The translations under genes were made by a program, and so were the position numbers. Positions 1-12,130 of a stretch of DNA of 64,000 nt are shown one piece after another (within the stretch, counting starts at the first letter, position 1; each line of letters opens with the position of its first letter). The DNA comes from Hetaerina americana (taxonomy: Eukaryota; Arthropoda; Insecta; Odonata; Calopterygidae), in the NCBI GenBank assembly GCA_022747635.1, contig JAKTNV010000009.1, positions 31,100,622 through 31,164,621 on the forward strand, given 5' to 3'. Under the pieces are notes generated by a model. The model was not told the origin of the DNA. It did not search any database and saw nothing but the letters and a program-made list of their open reading frames with translations.

Positions 1-1667
1 TCACGAATGTACAACTTTTCTATGGAAAAGCACAATATCTATTTAAGAAATACTTCCTGTTTATAGTATATATGCTGCAGTATTGATATGAAAAAAATGT
101 GGGGCAAATATCTCGATAAAAATGCCCCTGGAACACAGTTAATTTAAATAGAGAAATTCTCTGAATGCTAATTTAAACGGTATAGTCCTTGTCTTTCATA
201 GATTAGTCCTTTAAAACCGCTCATATAGTCAGCTGATGTTACCTAGTTACTTTATTAAAACAACATGGGAATTAAAAGTCAATTATTTTTTTGTAATGTA
301 AATGTAAAAGTGTCAGCTGTGTTCTATTAGTTTTATAAAATTTGTGTACACTTAATGAACACACGTTTTGCGTTCATTATATAGTATGAGAAATCTTCAC
401 ATTTAGTTTTTCTTCTTCCTATTAAAGAATGAAACAATACTTCCGCATTTCAATGAGATTGCTTGGAAGTTTTCAAAACCTAATTTTCGTTTTGATGTTG
501 AGTATTATCATTCTATTAGGTTTTGAATGATGTCTCATTCTTGACTACCAAATGTTTATTGCAAAATGAACCGATTTGAAGAGACGATTTCCTGTATCCG
601 TGTAATAGTATGTCCAAAATAAATGGAATTCGTGAAAAATTTAGTAATTGTAGAATATCGCTATTCTGCGTATCTCAAATCAATTAATTGTTTTATAGTA
701 TCTTAAGTTGAACTCTCAGCAATGAGTAACAACATGTCATTTGAATTTCTTGCCAAATGCACTTGACTTAAAGCCACTTAAGATGAAATATATTCTTTTA
801 ACAAAAAATATGGTTTTTCGACTGGAAAAAATGAATTTGAAAGTAATTGGCCGATTATGTCGTCATTTCACGGAGACGATTCATCGTAAGATGTAAAAAC
901 ATTTGGTTTTTCTACAGAATTTTATTTTATGCCACCAATATTTTGGACTTATTTGGTCATCTACACCTTCTTACCACCTTTCTGGCTCCGCCAAAAGACG
1001 ACCTTTTGGCATACTTGAAAAATGGATAGTGTTAAAAATATTGCATTGTGAAACCAAATTTCCTCTATAGTAAATTCTGAATTACTTTATTAATTGTTGG
1101 TATACCATTTTCGAATTTATCGTTTAATTTATGCGAAGTAATTAGGCTATCGTTTTATTGCGGTTTATTAAATATTACGTATAACTAGCATTTAAATGTA
1201 AACCAATTAAATGGCGTATAACTTCAATCTTTGATTTATATTACCCAAAATAAAAGACAACTTATTTTAAAACCACCTTCCATGGGACGCCAAGTCTTGC
1301 GGAATTGTGTTTAGCATTGTTAATCGATAAAATATTATTAATTAGTAGGAGACAGTGGCTCTATGCACACATATTTAGTCTACATTTTAAATAAGGCCAA
1401 AAAGCCTACTATATTTTTTAAATGTTTAATATTCTCGTGCCGCGGATCATTTCATTAGAATTCAGCTCATTCAGACTAGTAATCATTGAAACTTAGGCCA
1501 CCAAGCTCCAAATTCATTTGGAATCCCTGTGTGAACTAATACAGGTTTTTCCAAAATAAACAATGTCTTGCGAAACACCTAGCTCTTAAAGTGTATCTCG
1601 CTTTTTGGATGGCTTGATATATATTAAATACACATTGGCATCTAGAATCGGCGGTGTTTACATAATG
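1..1667. other. AT-rich DNA without recognisable genes
   Basis: Nothing in this stretch resembles a known protein, RNA gene or mobile element. Frames are short and closed by frequent stops, and the base composition is uniformly AT-rich. Confidence 0.6.
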
Positions 1668-1960
1668 AGTGGCACCCGGGGGGCGTAATCGGAGAAAAAA
1701 CACCCCAGTTTTAATTATGAGCGCAGGGAGGGAAACAGACAGTGTTCTCGTCCTCCTTTCCTCTCTCCTCTTCCACTTCCTTCGTATCGGAGCGCCGCCA
1801 ATCCCCTTTTCTTCTGTCCCTATCCTCATTCCATTGCCTTCGTGGAGGTTGTCTTCAAGGGAGCAGCAATAAGGAAAAACGAGAATTTCTCGCATTCGGG
1901 AGGAATAGGGAGAAGAGGAGTCGTAGTTTAGACATGGAGACGATGAGATTCATCGGGAGA
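1668..1960. other. Small CT-rich, CpG-containing patch
   Basis: The plus strand changes abruptly to pyrimidine-rich DNA with several CpG dinucleotides, then to purine-rich DNA after about 1860. Overlapping frames on both strands arise from the skewed composition and show no domain. It resembles the larger pyrimidine-rich patches near 11.4, 14.3 and 38.4 kb. Function unknown. Confidence 0.35.
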
Positions 1961-2284
1961 TACATCGGCAAACTTGAAGTTATGTGAGCAGGAGGAGAGT
2001 TGTGCAAGCGAAATGGATAGGCCCCTGGACGGGATATCTTGAGAGAAAGGGTGAAACGAAAAATAATTGCGTCGTTAGGGTGACGTTCGATATACCCGGA
2101 AAAATATAAACAAGATCCAAGTCCTTCGCCAATATCGGGAATGCTTACTTTCCAAAATCTGAAGGTATTTAAAATGTTGGCTTAGTAGTTAGCTTCTCGG
2201 TGACTGAAATTTTGGAGGGTCACGAGTAAATGCAAGGGGATTTTAGCGCCACTATTGATACCAAAAATTCTACTTATTTTCAGG

Positions 2285-2295
2285 ATATGTATATA

Positions 2296-2351
<56 letters not shown>
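2285..2351. repeat. (TA)n microsatellite
   Basis: About 67 bases of nearly uninterrupted TA/AT dinucleotide repeat with one or two G interruptions. A frame of alternating Tyr-Ile across it is an artefact. Confidence 0.95.
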
Positions 2352-2352
<1 letters not shown>

Positions 2353-2962
2353 TGAAAACAAATTAGGAAAAATAAAAACTGAACCTGGAGTCATAGCTAA
2401 GTTGTAGAATTCACTAAAACACTTTGAATATTTTTTACTTTTACGATCGAAGTAAACAAAACTTAATTGTTATAAAAGCTTCTTCAATATTTATGCACTA
2501 ATAAAGTAGCACATTATTTTATGTAAATGGCAGCATCTGGAAAGAAAACTTGTGCAAGTGGCCCGTTATGAATGCTCTAGAGTAATGCATGTGCTGAATG
2601 AAATGGTTCTTTCCTGGCGTGCCTGTGGTGAATTATTCTTCTGATCTTCACAGGATTCGGTTTGACATTACAGTGGAAAATAATGGTAACCATTATTGAT
2701 TGAGTGTATTCAGAGATTATTAGAAGAGTTTGTTTTAACATTAATGAAATAATTTGATAATTAGTGTATTTTACAGTTGAATATTGGCATTTAACTTGCC
2801 ATCACTCAACTTGAAATGCGCCAATGCGAAATTTCATGGGGGGCAGACGTTGAATTTTAGCATCACTTGAGGGATGTAATGTAAAGGAATCAAATATAAA
2901 AATCGCGAGATATATATCCTACCAACAACGTAGCGTATCCATGGGCTCCAGGAAGAAATCAT

Positions 2963-3420
2963 TTAAAGGAATATTGAGCTCAAAATGAAGGAATTGGAGG
3001 AGCAAGTTAAGGAACAGGTGAAAAAGGTGACACTCCATTCAAAACTACCGAGGAGTATATTTTTTGAGGTGCGGAAGTGTGAAACCTGGAGAAAAGACGG
3101 AATCGAATGAGAGATGTAGAAGATGAGGCGAAGGGGAAAGAAGGAAGAGAGTGCGTGGAGGAAAAAGCTCGACAAAAGTAGGATAAGGGAATTTTTGAGT
3201 TGGTCCTTCGTAGCACAATATTCCTGGGCCTCGAGCGTAAAAGATTTGGGGACGGAAGTCTGGATGGGAGTGGGGGAAGGAATAGGAGGGTGAGACTGAA
3301 GAGGGTGGGAGGAGGAAGCGCGCGTTTCCGCGCGGAGAACTCGGCAGTTGTATCCAGGGGGAGAAGTAGTAAGGTGGGCTTCTGCAACTGAGGAAGATTC
3401 GCGACTACAGGCCACATTGC
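2963..3420. other. Purine-rich (plus strand) patch with CpG cluster
   Basis: The plus strand is strongly purine-rich (GGAGGAAG-type runs), with a CpG-dense core around 3310-3350. Two overlapping minus-strand frames of 140-150 codons cross it. Their composition (Ser, Pro, Leu, Phe) is what a CT-rich strand gives in any frame, and no domain is visible. A regulatory patch or degenerate repeat are both possible. Confidence 0.35.
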
Positions 3421-4980
3421 TTGAGTCACAGGGAAATGTAATCCATGCTTTAGAATAGAAAAATTAAAATTTATCTATTTGGAACAAATTAATCCAAAAC
3501 AACAATATTTCAAAGTATTTTGAACAAGTATTTTCTACGAACAGTACAGGTCAAAACAGTGAAAGCAAATTATAGATAAAAAGGAGAATCAATGCAATGC
3601 AAACTATGGCGAAGGTGGCTTGGGCCACCGAAATATTAACTTTGGGGTGTACTTTGTTCACATGTGTGCGTTCCTTGCATACTGGAATTGACATATCACC
3701 ATAGTTGATCACATATTGTTAAATAGCATATTTATTGTTAAATATTTAAACATTATTACCAATCAAATATTGCTCTTATTTTAAACTAACTTTCACAACG
3801 GAATTTGAGACACTATTTCAACAGTATAACTGTGCAATCATGATCGCATTATGACATTACTGTGAACCTTACAAATCATATATTTTATACTTGATTCAGA
3901 TTATTTAATTCAATCTTCGTCATAGCATTACTAGAGTATTTCTTATTTGCCCAAAGAAATATCAAGAATTTTACCTCATGCTAGGAATGATGTTATATTT
4001 TAAATATATCAATAGGAAATCTGGGTGTTCGCCGTTATTAAACTGAGACAATGTAATTCAAGCCAAAGGAATAAAGGTGCAGAATATTTGCAAATAGTGG
4101 AAAAAATAATTCACTCCATCATTACGCACATTTGTTATCCTTTAAATATTTATTTAATCATATTCATCATAATCTTGTGGAATTATAGTTACAATATATA
4201 TCTACGCCAATCTCATATCCCACAATATGCCACAAGAGTGCATGGCGTGCCAGCTTTTAACGTATAAGCATTGGTATATAAGTATTTAAAGGGGATAACT
4301 CCCAGTGGGAACGGTTGGATCCTCTGCCCAGGAAAAACGCATACACCCGTTTGCCACAAGATTTACATTACCTCAACAAGCAATTAATTTTCTTCTTAAT
4401 TCTATTTGTCGTATTGCCCAACAAGAACACGCAGAAAAATCAGAAACTGGACAGTCATACCGTGTTAGTTCATGCCATATAATTGCATATATTATCCAAT
4501 TTCCTCTCTTAGTTGTAGATCACAAATCTAGAAAAAAGTTACCAACTCTCACCTACTATATGCGCAACTATGATAAAGTGGGAAGGAATTCATTCATAAA
4601 TTGCCAAATATTTTGAGGGAAGAGGTTTTGATATTGATCAGTAGCGTTAAAACTTAACAATGAGCAAACAAAAACTAATATTTTTTATAGACTGAAATTT
4701 TCGTAACATCGTGGGTTATGAATTAATTTAGTCAAAAATAATAAGACCATTTGCAAACTTTCGGAACAGTATGGTCCTAAAACAAACTCTAAACACTGCC
4801 ACTTTTAGTAAATTAATATTTAAGCAAGTTATGACTAATAACACGTCAGATTTCTCTGGTGTTCTGTTTCCTATGCCTGTAACGCTTTCACTGTTTTAGT
4901 TCAAAAACACTTCCGAAATGGGTAAATTGTTCCAGCTGCTCTAATTGATTAACTCCTGTTCAATATTTAACTGAGGTTCC
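3421..4980. other. AT-rich DNA; no feature recognised
   Basis: No coding, RNA or repeat feature is supported. A 103-codon plus-strand frame at 4305-4616 has no recognisable motif and lies in ordinary AT-rich sequence. Confidence 0.5.
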
Positions 4981-4984
4981 CCCT

Positions 4985-6780
4985 TTCCCTAAAACCGCAT
5001 AACCTTTGATTTGTTTAAATTTATTCTCATTCCATGCCTATTACGCTGAATTTGCAGTATACTGAACAATACTTCCATTCCTTTCTTTGATAGCCAAACT
5101 AAATCTTGATCATTCGCCAACCTAACTGATTTTATGAATTTTACACGGATTAAAAGCCCAGTGTTTAGTTCTTCCCATTTCTCATTAACCATTTTCTCCA
5201 TATAAATGTTGAGAAGCACTATTCCTAATGGACACCTACTTATTTGGTTTCGAATCTCGTAGAGCCCTTTCTATCTTTCCATTGAGTAAGCCTGAACGTA
5301 AGTAATCCTCATCTATTTCATATTTTTTATTTCTAAGATTGCTAGCCTGAGGTATTTATCATTATGTAGTTCCCCTTTATATTGTTTATTCTTTCTATCT
5401 CTTTTTATTTTTTGCTGATTCAACTGATATTTTTCCTGACATCTTTGATTGATCCTACGGATTTTACCTTCACCATTCTGTCTAGCGTAACAATTGCACA
5501 CTTCCCCTTTAAATTTCCCATATCCCCCCAATAAGCCTTCTACAATGCTTCTTATTAATTAATTTTCCACTTTAATTAATTACTAATGCACTTTCTTCCT
5601 CCTAACTCCGTATTTACATTCTTCCATTTCCATGTCTCATTCATCTCACTAGTCATCCTTTCCCTATTTGTATTTTATATAGTTCCTCTGACCGCTGAAG
5701 ACATTTATTTTTTGATGTTTCGATTTCTCATCTAAGATACTATTATTCCTTTCTTGGCCCACAATTTTCTCCTTGGGATCCTGATACTCCTTTCTTATCA
5801 TTCCGATTCCAGTTACATTCCATTTCCCCCGCTGCCTTCTGAATGCATGTTTTATTCTCTTGAATCTCACGTTACTCTTCATTGATGCTAAAGAATAACC
5901 CTGAATCTGCATTCACTCGTGGGAAAACGTTCAATTTAATCAGTCTCTTCCTTTATCTATGCCAAACCATGATATAATCGCACTTATATCTTTCTGAATC
6001 GTCGGCCATTTACATTGTATGCTCACGTTTACTGTGGTGTTTTAACGAGCTGTTTGTTATGATAAAGCTCTGCCTTCTGCAGAATTGTATTTCTTTCTCT
6101 AGTTCCTTGTTCTTGAACCGTAGACCGCTAACATACTATAAAATTTTCCTTTCTTTACTCTTGCGTCCCAATCCGCGATCCATGTCAAATGTTTCCTTCC
6201 AGGAATATCATAATAATGTTCTCTTTAACTGATCGTATTTGCAGTCTACTCCTTCCTCCGTATGACTTAGTTGATGACATCTGGACCTGGACATTGACCA
6301 TGTTTTTTGGATTTGCTTGTGCATTTACTATTGATATGCTTTCAAGGATTCGTTCTATTTGCCAGAATTTAATGAGATGAAGATCACTGAAGCCTTGTAT
6401 CTTCCGCTGTTGTGCACGACACAAGGCCCAGCTGGACGAATCCTGCAGTCGTCAGGACTCATGTTCTGATCTCTGTCCATCATTGCTTTATGGATAATTA
6501 ATTGAAGTAGTTCTCCGTTGACTTTCTCAATATTGTATATAACGTGGCGCCATGACTCAAATGACCACCTCATTGGGGCAAGACGCCATTGCAGCCTACC
6601 ATTCCAGCTATCTGGCATGAGCGACACTGCCTGATTATCATTCATCACATATCTAGAGAGTGATGGCACTTCCTTATGTATCCGCGGCATATTTTTTAGG
6701 TTTTTGGTTTTAATCTGGTAAGAAAAAGAAATGATAAATTTGCGATTGGTAATGGTAGGCATGAGGATGTTATTAATCCC
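4985..6780 (-). pseudogene. LINE family 1 (copy 1), decayed non-LTR retrotransposon
   Basis: This is a broken minus-strand copy of the retroelement best preserved at 56.05-59.33 kb. Its 5' part (about 6780-6400) matches the leader of that copy: both hold a 'GTGTCGTGC' plus 'ACAGCGG' stretch followed by a frame beginning MCRAQQRK (here) or MCRAPQRE (there). Reverse-transcriptase remnants appear at 5219-4989, where the frame reads LLNIYMEKMVNEKWEEL and then KFIKSVRLANDQDLV. The latter is the RT catalytic box, with F-A-D-D changed to L-A-N-D, so the active site is lost. Stops and frameshifts fill the region between. The copy keeps its 5' part yet ends near the RT box, unlike ordinary 5'-truncated LINE insertions, so a later deletion is likely. 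The intermediate limits are approximate. Confidence 0.7.
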
Positions 6781-7290
6781 AATAAGAGGAGTAGATAGAG
6801 AAGGGTAGAGAGATAGAAATGAAAAGTTAAGGGACTATTAACTTTATTGATGTGAACGTTCGGCGACCAATTACAAGAAATTCACGGATACACGGTTAAA
6901 GGGGGAATGAGGAGAGTGGGGACGAATGAGAAGGAGATCGGAATGGGAATATTTGGCATGGTAAGGAAAGGAGTTAGCGCAAAAAAGAGTAGAAGGTTTT
7001 AGAAATGGTTATTTTTGCCAAGGTGGACGAAGGAATGCGGGAGAGCCTTCGTGGAACGAATAAAATGTGAAGGGAAGGAAATGGGAGGGATATATTTGTG
7101 GAAGAGGTTGTGGAGAAGAGGAAATTGCGATGGAGCCGGGAGAGAGAGAGGCGTGGTATAAAGGCTGTCGTGAGAGAGGAGAGATGTGCTGTGGAGAGTT
7201 AAAGCGGGTGACGAGGAATTGTCTTCTTTCGTCCGTGAAAATAAATAAACTCCTTCATTTTCTCACCTAGCTTTTATGCTAAAATTGTAT
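6781..7290. other. Purine-rich stretch with a TATA-like site
   Basis: The plus strand is rich in GGAAGG and GAGAGA tracts, and a good TATA-like sequence, GTATAAAGGC, lies at 7156-7165. A 67-codon frame ends at 7270 and has no recognisable domain. The stretch begins right after the 5' end of LINE copy 1, so it could be part of an older repeat. Promoter activity is a guess. Confidence 0.25.
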
Positions 7291-9470
7291 TATTGCAATT
7301 TTTATGTTCCTCACTTAGGGTTCCAATTTTGTCGTAAAACGATACGTTCCTGTTTCCCTTCTAATCTCCTCAATCTTTTTATTGATATTTTTACGTTATT
7401 CCCCTGAAATTATTATATTTTGTCAATAAATGACATCAATCAAAGTAACGCACAATTCCTTTGTTATCGTTTTCCTGTAAAATTTATTCTTGTATGTTAA
7501 ATATTATTGTGTTTTAAATAAGCACTATTTGTCATGGCTGGCGTTAAGGAAAAATCCGTGAGAGTACACCGCCATTTTCATTACATTTTTTTTAGTAATA
7601 AACTTTCCTGGCAAAACTAGCAAGAAGATATCTGTTTAGTGAGGAATCTTATTAGACATTTGAAAACTATATTGGACCTTCCCGATCGAAGATATTTTAT
7701 AAACATCTAAGAAAAATTGCCATATTAAAATTGTCTCATTATGAATGATTTTATGAATTATTATATTTACTAGGTACCCTCTATGAAGTTAATTTCAGAA
7801 TTTATCTGATAAGTCAAACTGTACGTATATGTATAAATGTTTTCGAGTGAAATGGAAACATGCCTCATGAAATGGATATACAAAGGGAATTTGGAACTAA
7901 CGCTGGACCTTAATTCATGCTAGGACGCAGTTAAAGATTGGGCGGATCAACGATAGTGAAAATAATAGGCAATTAAGGGAAGTGCTTTGTAGGAACAGGC
8001 TATGCGGGCTCTCTTACAGCCTTTGTCCTGGAGCTTCTTCCCTCGAAGTCACTTCATAAAGTCTCTTTCATGTCTTCTAATTCTTTCCCGTTTCCTTTTT
8101 GATCTTTTCCGTAGGTCCCTAGGATATACTGTCTTTATACCCTTATCGATAGTGTAAATATATATGATGTGCGTTTAGTTTTATTGTTATTCTGTCAGTG
8201 AAGTATTCTCTGCAACATTGTTCACTTCAAAAATATCGCAGTTATTTTACCCAAGAATGTATTGTGCTCTCCATCAACATTTGGCAATTAATGCGTACTT
8301 CTATTAATCAGTTCGGATTGCCTAAATTTATTGGGGTGAGTTTTTAATTAATTCAAAGAATTAACATTTATCTTGTAGTGGTATGGACAATATTGTTGCA
8401 TAGGTCCACAAACTTATTGTGCTCAATTTTTGCCATTGGTAAATGGTTTGGATAGCATGGTGGTCCAAATTATATAGACATTATGATAAAAATAAAAAAA
8501 GAGTGACTCCTAATCTCTATATATTATTGAGATTTTTTTCTAAATTCTGAATAGCAAAAACTAAACTAATCGATTCATTAAATGCATGTGTATCACTTGT
8601 TCAATCGAACTGATACATGAGAAATGTGCCTATTTTCGAGCATAAAGATGGAGATAGTAGTTAAAATTATCCATTTTGTACATAAGTAATTAATTAAAAT
8701 GCACATCATCGTTTGATCAACTAAAAAGCTCTACCAATGTCTCCATTGACGATACAAAAAGCAAAATCATGTTACTAGACTGAAAAACTGTCATTTCCTT
8801 CTTTGATATGGAAAATAGTATTCGGAAGTTTTTGATCAAATGATGGCAAGATAATGCAAATACACATGCGTAAGGCTTATATGTATCATTTCCAGGGTCT
8901 CCGTATCTCATTTAAAGAAATTAAAACCCTGTTATTTGCACAAAAAACCTTCCCTTGGAATTTTTCCACTTTAAATTTAGTGCGTCACAGTTCAAAATTA
9001 AGTTCCCTTTAGAATAAATGTATTAATTTGAATCCAGCGTAATTGGTTGGCAAACAAATTGAAAATATTAAGTTATTACGTAAATGTTATTTGTATTTTT
9101 AGCGTATCCGTGGTTTTAATTTTAAAATGAGTAATTTTTACTTTTTCTGTATATTTATAATATATAAGCTTGAATGTCATTTTCCAACATTAATCTGGAA
9201 TCGTTGCTTCTATTTCTGCTCACTCATTTGGAAAAATTTGCCTCTTGCCTTTGGAAAATTGTTAAACCACAGTCGGCTATGGGAATATCTCTGCTGATAT
9301 AAATTCAGAAAAAATATTTCCCCAATTAGAAAATTGTTTTATTGCAACAATATAGCGTTTAATTCGCTATACATGTATTGGGAGACAGATTTTTTGTGGA
9401 GACTCAATCGGTGGTTGGCAAACTCGACGACGTGAATGTAAAAAGCGGTTCAATGAACTAGAATCCAAAA
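7291..9470. other. AT-rich DNA; no feature recognised
   Basis: No coding or RNA feature and no clear repeat is seen here. Frames are short and of biased composition. Confidence 0.5.
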
Positions 9471-9624
9471 TACGAGGGTCATCCGGACAGTAGTACCCGT
9501 TCGTGCCGCATGAAGTGCTGACGACGCGAGTAGCCGCTGGACGAGGTCAGATAGCTTCAGTGGCTTGTCTGCCTTCTCTGAGCCAAGTTGCGTGACGCTA
9601 GCATTGCCTGTGTTGTTTCTGTGA

Positions 9625-10032
9625 TTGTTTACAATGTTTAAAAAAATTGAGAACGCCGCCAGTTGTGAAGTGAGGGCAGTGATTAAATTCCTCAATGCAA
9701 GAAACGTTCGCCCATGTGATATTCATCGCCAATTAAAGGAGGTGTATGGAGACAATGTAATGGACGAGTCGTCTGTTTGGCGGTGGTGTCGCAACTTCAA
9801 CATGGGGAGGGGGAACACACACGACGATGAGCGTTCGGGGAGACCGTCTGTCATTACAGACCAACTGGTGAGCTCAGTTGACGAATTCGTGAGGAACGAT
9901 CGGCGCGTCACAATTGATGACATCTGTGAGCATTTTCCCAATGTTTCTCGAACAATTGTTCATGAAATTGTTAAACACCATCTGCATTATGCAAAAATTT
10001 GTGCAAGATGGGTCCCTCGCGTATCTCAATGA
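9625..10032 (+). pseudogene. Mariner transposase, N-terminal DNA-binding domain (element A)
   Basis: A 135-codon open frame covers the N-terminal half of a mariner transposase. The first helix-turn-helix is visible around residues 12-55, with VRAVIKFLNARNV and then IHRQLKEVYGDNVMDES. The linker DDERSGRPS (about residues 70-78) follows, then the second helix-turn-helix (RRVTIDDICEHFPNVSRTIV, about 95-114) and ARWVPR, the motif just before the catalytic domain. The frame stops right after that motif, where the deletion joins it out of frame to the C-terminal remnant. None of the three catalytic aspartates is present. Any product would be a DNA-binding fragment, possibly able to occupy related inverted repeats. 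The frame itself is free of stops, which is unusual for the old repeats in this window. Confidence 0.85.
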
Positions 10033-10126
10033 GCTGGCGGCGAAGGACTATGCAGCAGGAATACAGAAACTTGTCACACGTTATGACAAATGCCTTAATT
10101 TGCTTGGAGATTATGTTGAGAAGTAG
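10022..10126 (+). pseudogene. Mariner transposase C-terminal remnant (element A)
   Basis: The frame shifted by one base from the N-terminal fragment reads YLNELAAKDYAAGIQKLVTR and ends in LLGDYVEK before a stop. This is the usual end of a mariner transposase, so the deletion junction lies near 10020-10022 and has removed the whole DDD catalytic domain. Confidence 0.85.
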
Positions 10127-10227
10127 TTTAAAGTATCCTCTTTCAAATAAAATTTTTTATGTTTGTTAATATTTACTTTTGTGTCTTTATTTCACGAACG
10201 GGTACTACTTTCCGGATGACCCTCGTA

Positions 10228-11285
10228 CTTAATTTCGTTATGTTCTTAATTTAATTTTGTTTGTACTTAATATCCATTCTCAAAATGAATAAGAGATAAC
10301 CGATTTCGGATTTCATCTCCTTCGTATCTGTTGTCACCTCCAAAATTATCAGTAGTTAAACGTAATTCTTGAAGAACTACAAGGCAATCGTACTGTTGGG
10401 TAACATCATCTCCGACATTGTATACGATTACGAATAAAAAAGATTTATCTTTGGGACGAATTTAGCTAGTGGCACTCTGTGTGGATTTTTTATACATCTT
10501 TATCAAACTCCTTGCGTTTGGGGCCCATAAATTCTGTCTTGGTCGATAAACTTTTTTTTCAATCTCGGCTAGTAACGGTATTCAGTGAAATACAATTAAA
10601 ATATGCTGTGGGTTGTAAGGCTTGGAACTCAAGGAGTTTTACAAGTGCTACTTATTATTTCTAATTCCTTCTCCTATCTGCTATCCTAACAGTGATTTTA
10701 TATCACTTTCCCTCTCAACCCTTTTCTTTTATCATCCCCTCAAATCTGGTGCTACCCCAGACGACCTCGTACCACTTGTATGAAAGAGGGTAGAAAAGGC
10801 ATACTTTACGTGGTGATCTCGTTTTAGGCTCCCATTCCAGGACCAAAATAACAAAACCATCAATCCAAAAATTGATCGGTGAGGTAAGAGTTCATCTCGA
10901 AAAAAACCCTATTGCCAATGAAATCTCCTCATGCTGGGTAGGAGGTTAGTTCAGTTCCCTCTACCATCCATGGTGTTCCGTGAAGTCGTAATATCCGGAA
11001 TGTTTTGATATTTAGAATTAAGATGGAGTTGTGAATCCCAGTATGTTTATGGGCATGCTTCAAATGGTGTTTCCGATGTTTACTGATACATATTTGCTGG
11101 AATGAAATTATTAGGATGCATGACTATGGTAAGGGAATCTCAAATGTAAATCAAGTGTGGTGATTGAGAGATTACAATGAGTAGCAGCCGAGTTCAATTA
11201 TTAAGTTTATTTGTTGGAATAATATTTGTAAGAGGGACGGTTTGAAATACATTAGTCCATGGTGTAATTCATGTAACTGAGATAA
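10228..11285. other. AT-rich DNA; no feature recognised
   Basis: I see no gene or repeat with support in this stretch. Confidence 0.5.
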
Positions 11286-12130
11286 ATGAACCCTATTTCA
11301 CCTTTTATTTCGCTCCATTCTTTAATTCACCTTATTCGAGGATTGTTCCGTAATGACTCTCAGGATTATTTCCACTCACTCATACGTGCATATGAGGGAA
11401 AATCGCTATCTACCATGAAATCCTTTTGTCCTCCAGTTTATTCGTTTGCTCTCCCTTTAAGGAATCCTCCATTTTCGCTTCTGCCTTCAGTGCCATGTCG
11501 GGAATTATTTCCCTTCTCTTCTCCCGTCCCCTCAGTCCTTGACTTCTTCCCATTCTTGCTTCGCGAGCATATATTCTCAGCTCCCTCCCCTCCGGCGATG
11601 CGCAACACCAGAGCAAATACCCTTCATCTCTCTCTTCTCTCTCTCATTCTCTCTCCCACCGTTCCGTTGGGATTTCACTTTCGTTCCCTCGCGTCAGCTG
11701 ACTACTCTCTGCGCTCTGCACATCCCCGCCTACTACTTTGCCCCGTCTTCGCCCCCTTCCTTCCATTGCCCTGCCCACCCCATTCCAGTCGCATCGATTC
11801 GTCGCCCGACACGCATTCCCAACCCTCCTTCATGCTCCTCCACATACGCTCTCCTCGTCAGCCACCTTTATTTCTTCCTTATTTTTTCCTCCCTCCTCCT
11901 CTCCGCACCTCGCTGATTTTCCATCTCGTGGACGCTTCCTTATATCTTTCACCCCTCTCTGTTTTGCCTAAGGAATATTCTGTTGTCACTTCATGTTTAC
12001 CAAATGGCCCTCGGAGTGTGTGTCGACGTATATCGTCTGCCTACCGCCCACCCGAGGTGTTAGCGGCTTAACTGCCATTTACGCGGGTGGCATTGACGCA
12101 ACGAGACCTGCGATATCACCCTTTTCTTCT
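11286..12130 (+). other. Pyrimidine-rich CpG patch with a 261-codon open frame
   Basis: This holds the longest open frame of the window (11286-12071). The predicted product is dominated by Ser, Pro, Leu, Phe and Arg. Other frames over the same DNA are also open and of similar composition (11539-11916, 11738-11971), as a CT-rich strand without A-rich stops would give. No domain, signal peptide or repeat is convincing. The DNA is CpG-rich relative to its flanks and contains CTCTCTC tracts (about 11628-11660) like GAGA-factor sites. I favour a regulatory or open-chromatin patch over a gene. A rapidly evolving exon cannot be excluded. Confidence 0.35.

Larger units (their letters stand above)
9471..10227 (+). 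mobile_element. Mariner-type transposon A, internally deleted
   Basis: The element is bounded by 33-bp terminal inverted repeats: CGAGGGTCATCCGGACAGTA at 9473 and its reverse complement ending at 10225. They differ at one position over 33 bp. A TA dinucleotide flanks both ends, as expected for the Tc1/mariner target site. Inside are the N-terminal part of a mariner transposase and, after a deletion, its last 34 residues. At about 0.75 kb it is much shorter than a full mariner (about 1.3 kb) and lacks the catalytic core, so it is a non-autonomous derivative. The near-identical repeats suggest fairly recent mobility. Confidence 0.93.

Noticed and set aside
4305..4616. A 103-codon plus-strand gene
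   Set aside because: No recognisable motif, AT-rich context and no supporting signals.
11286..12071. A 261-codon plus-strand protein gene
   Set aside because: Low-complexity product, several other frames open over the same CT-rich DNA, and no domain; kept only as a patch annotation.
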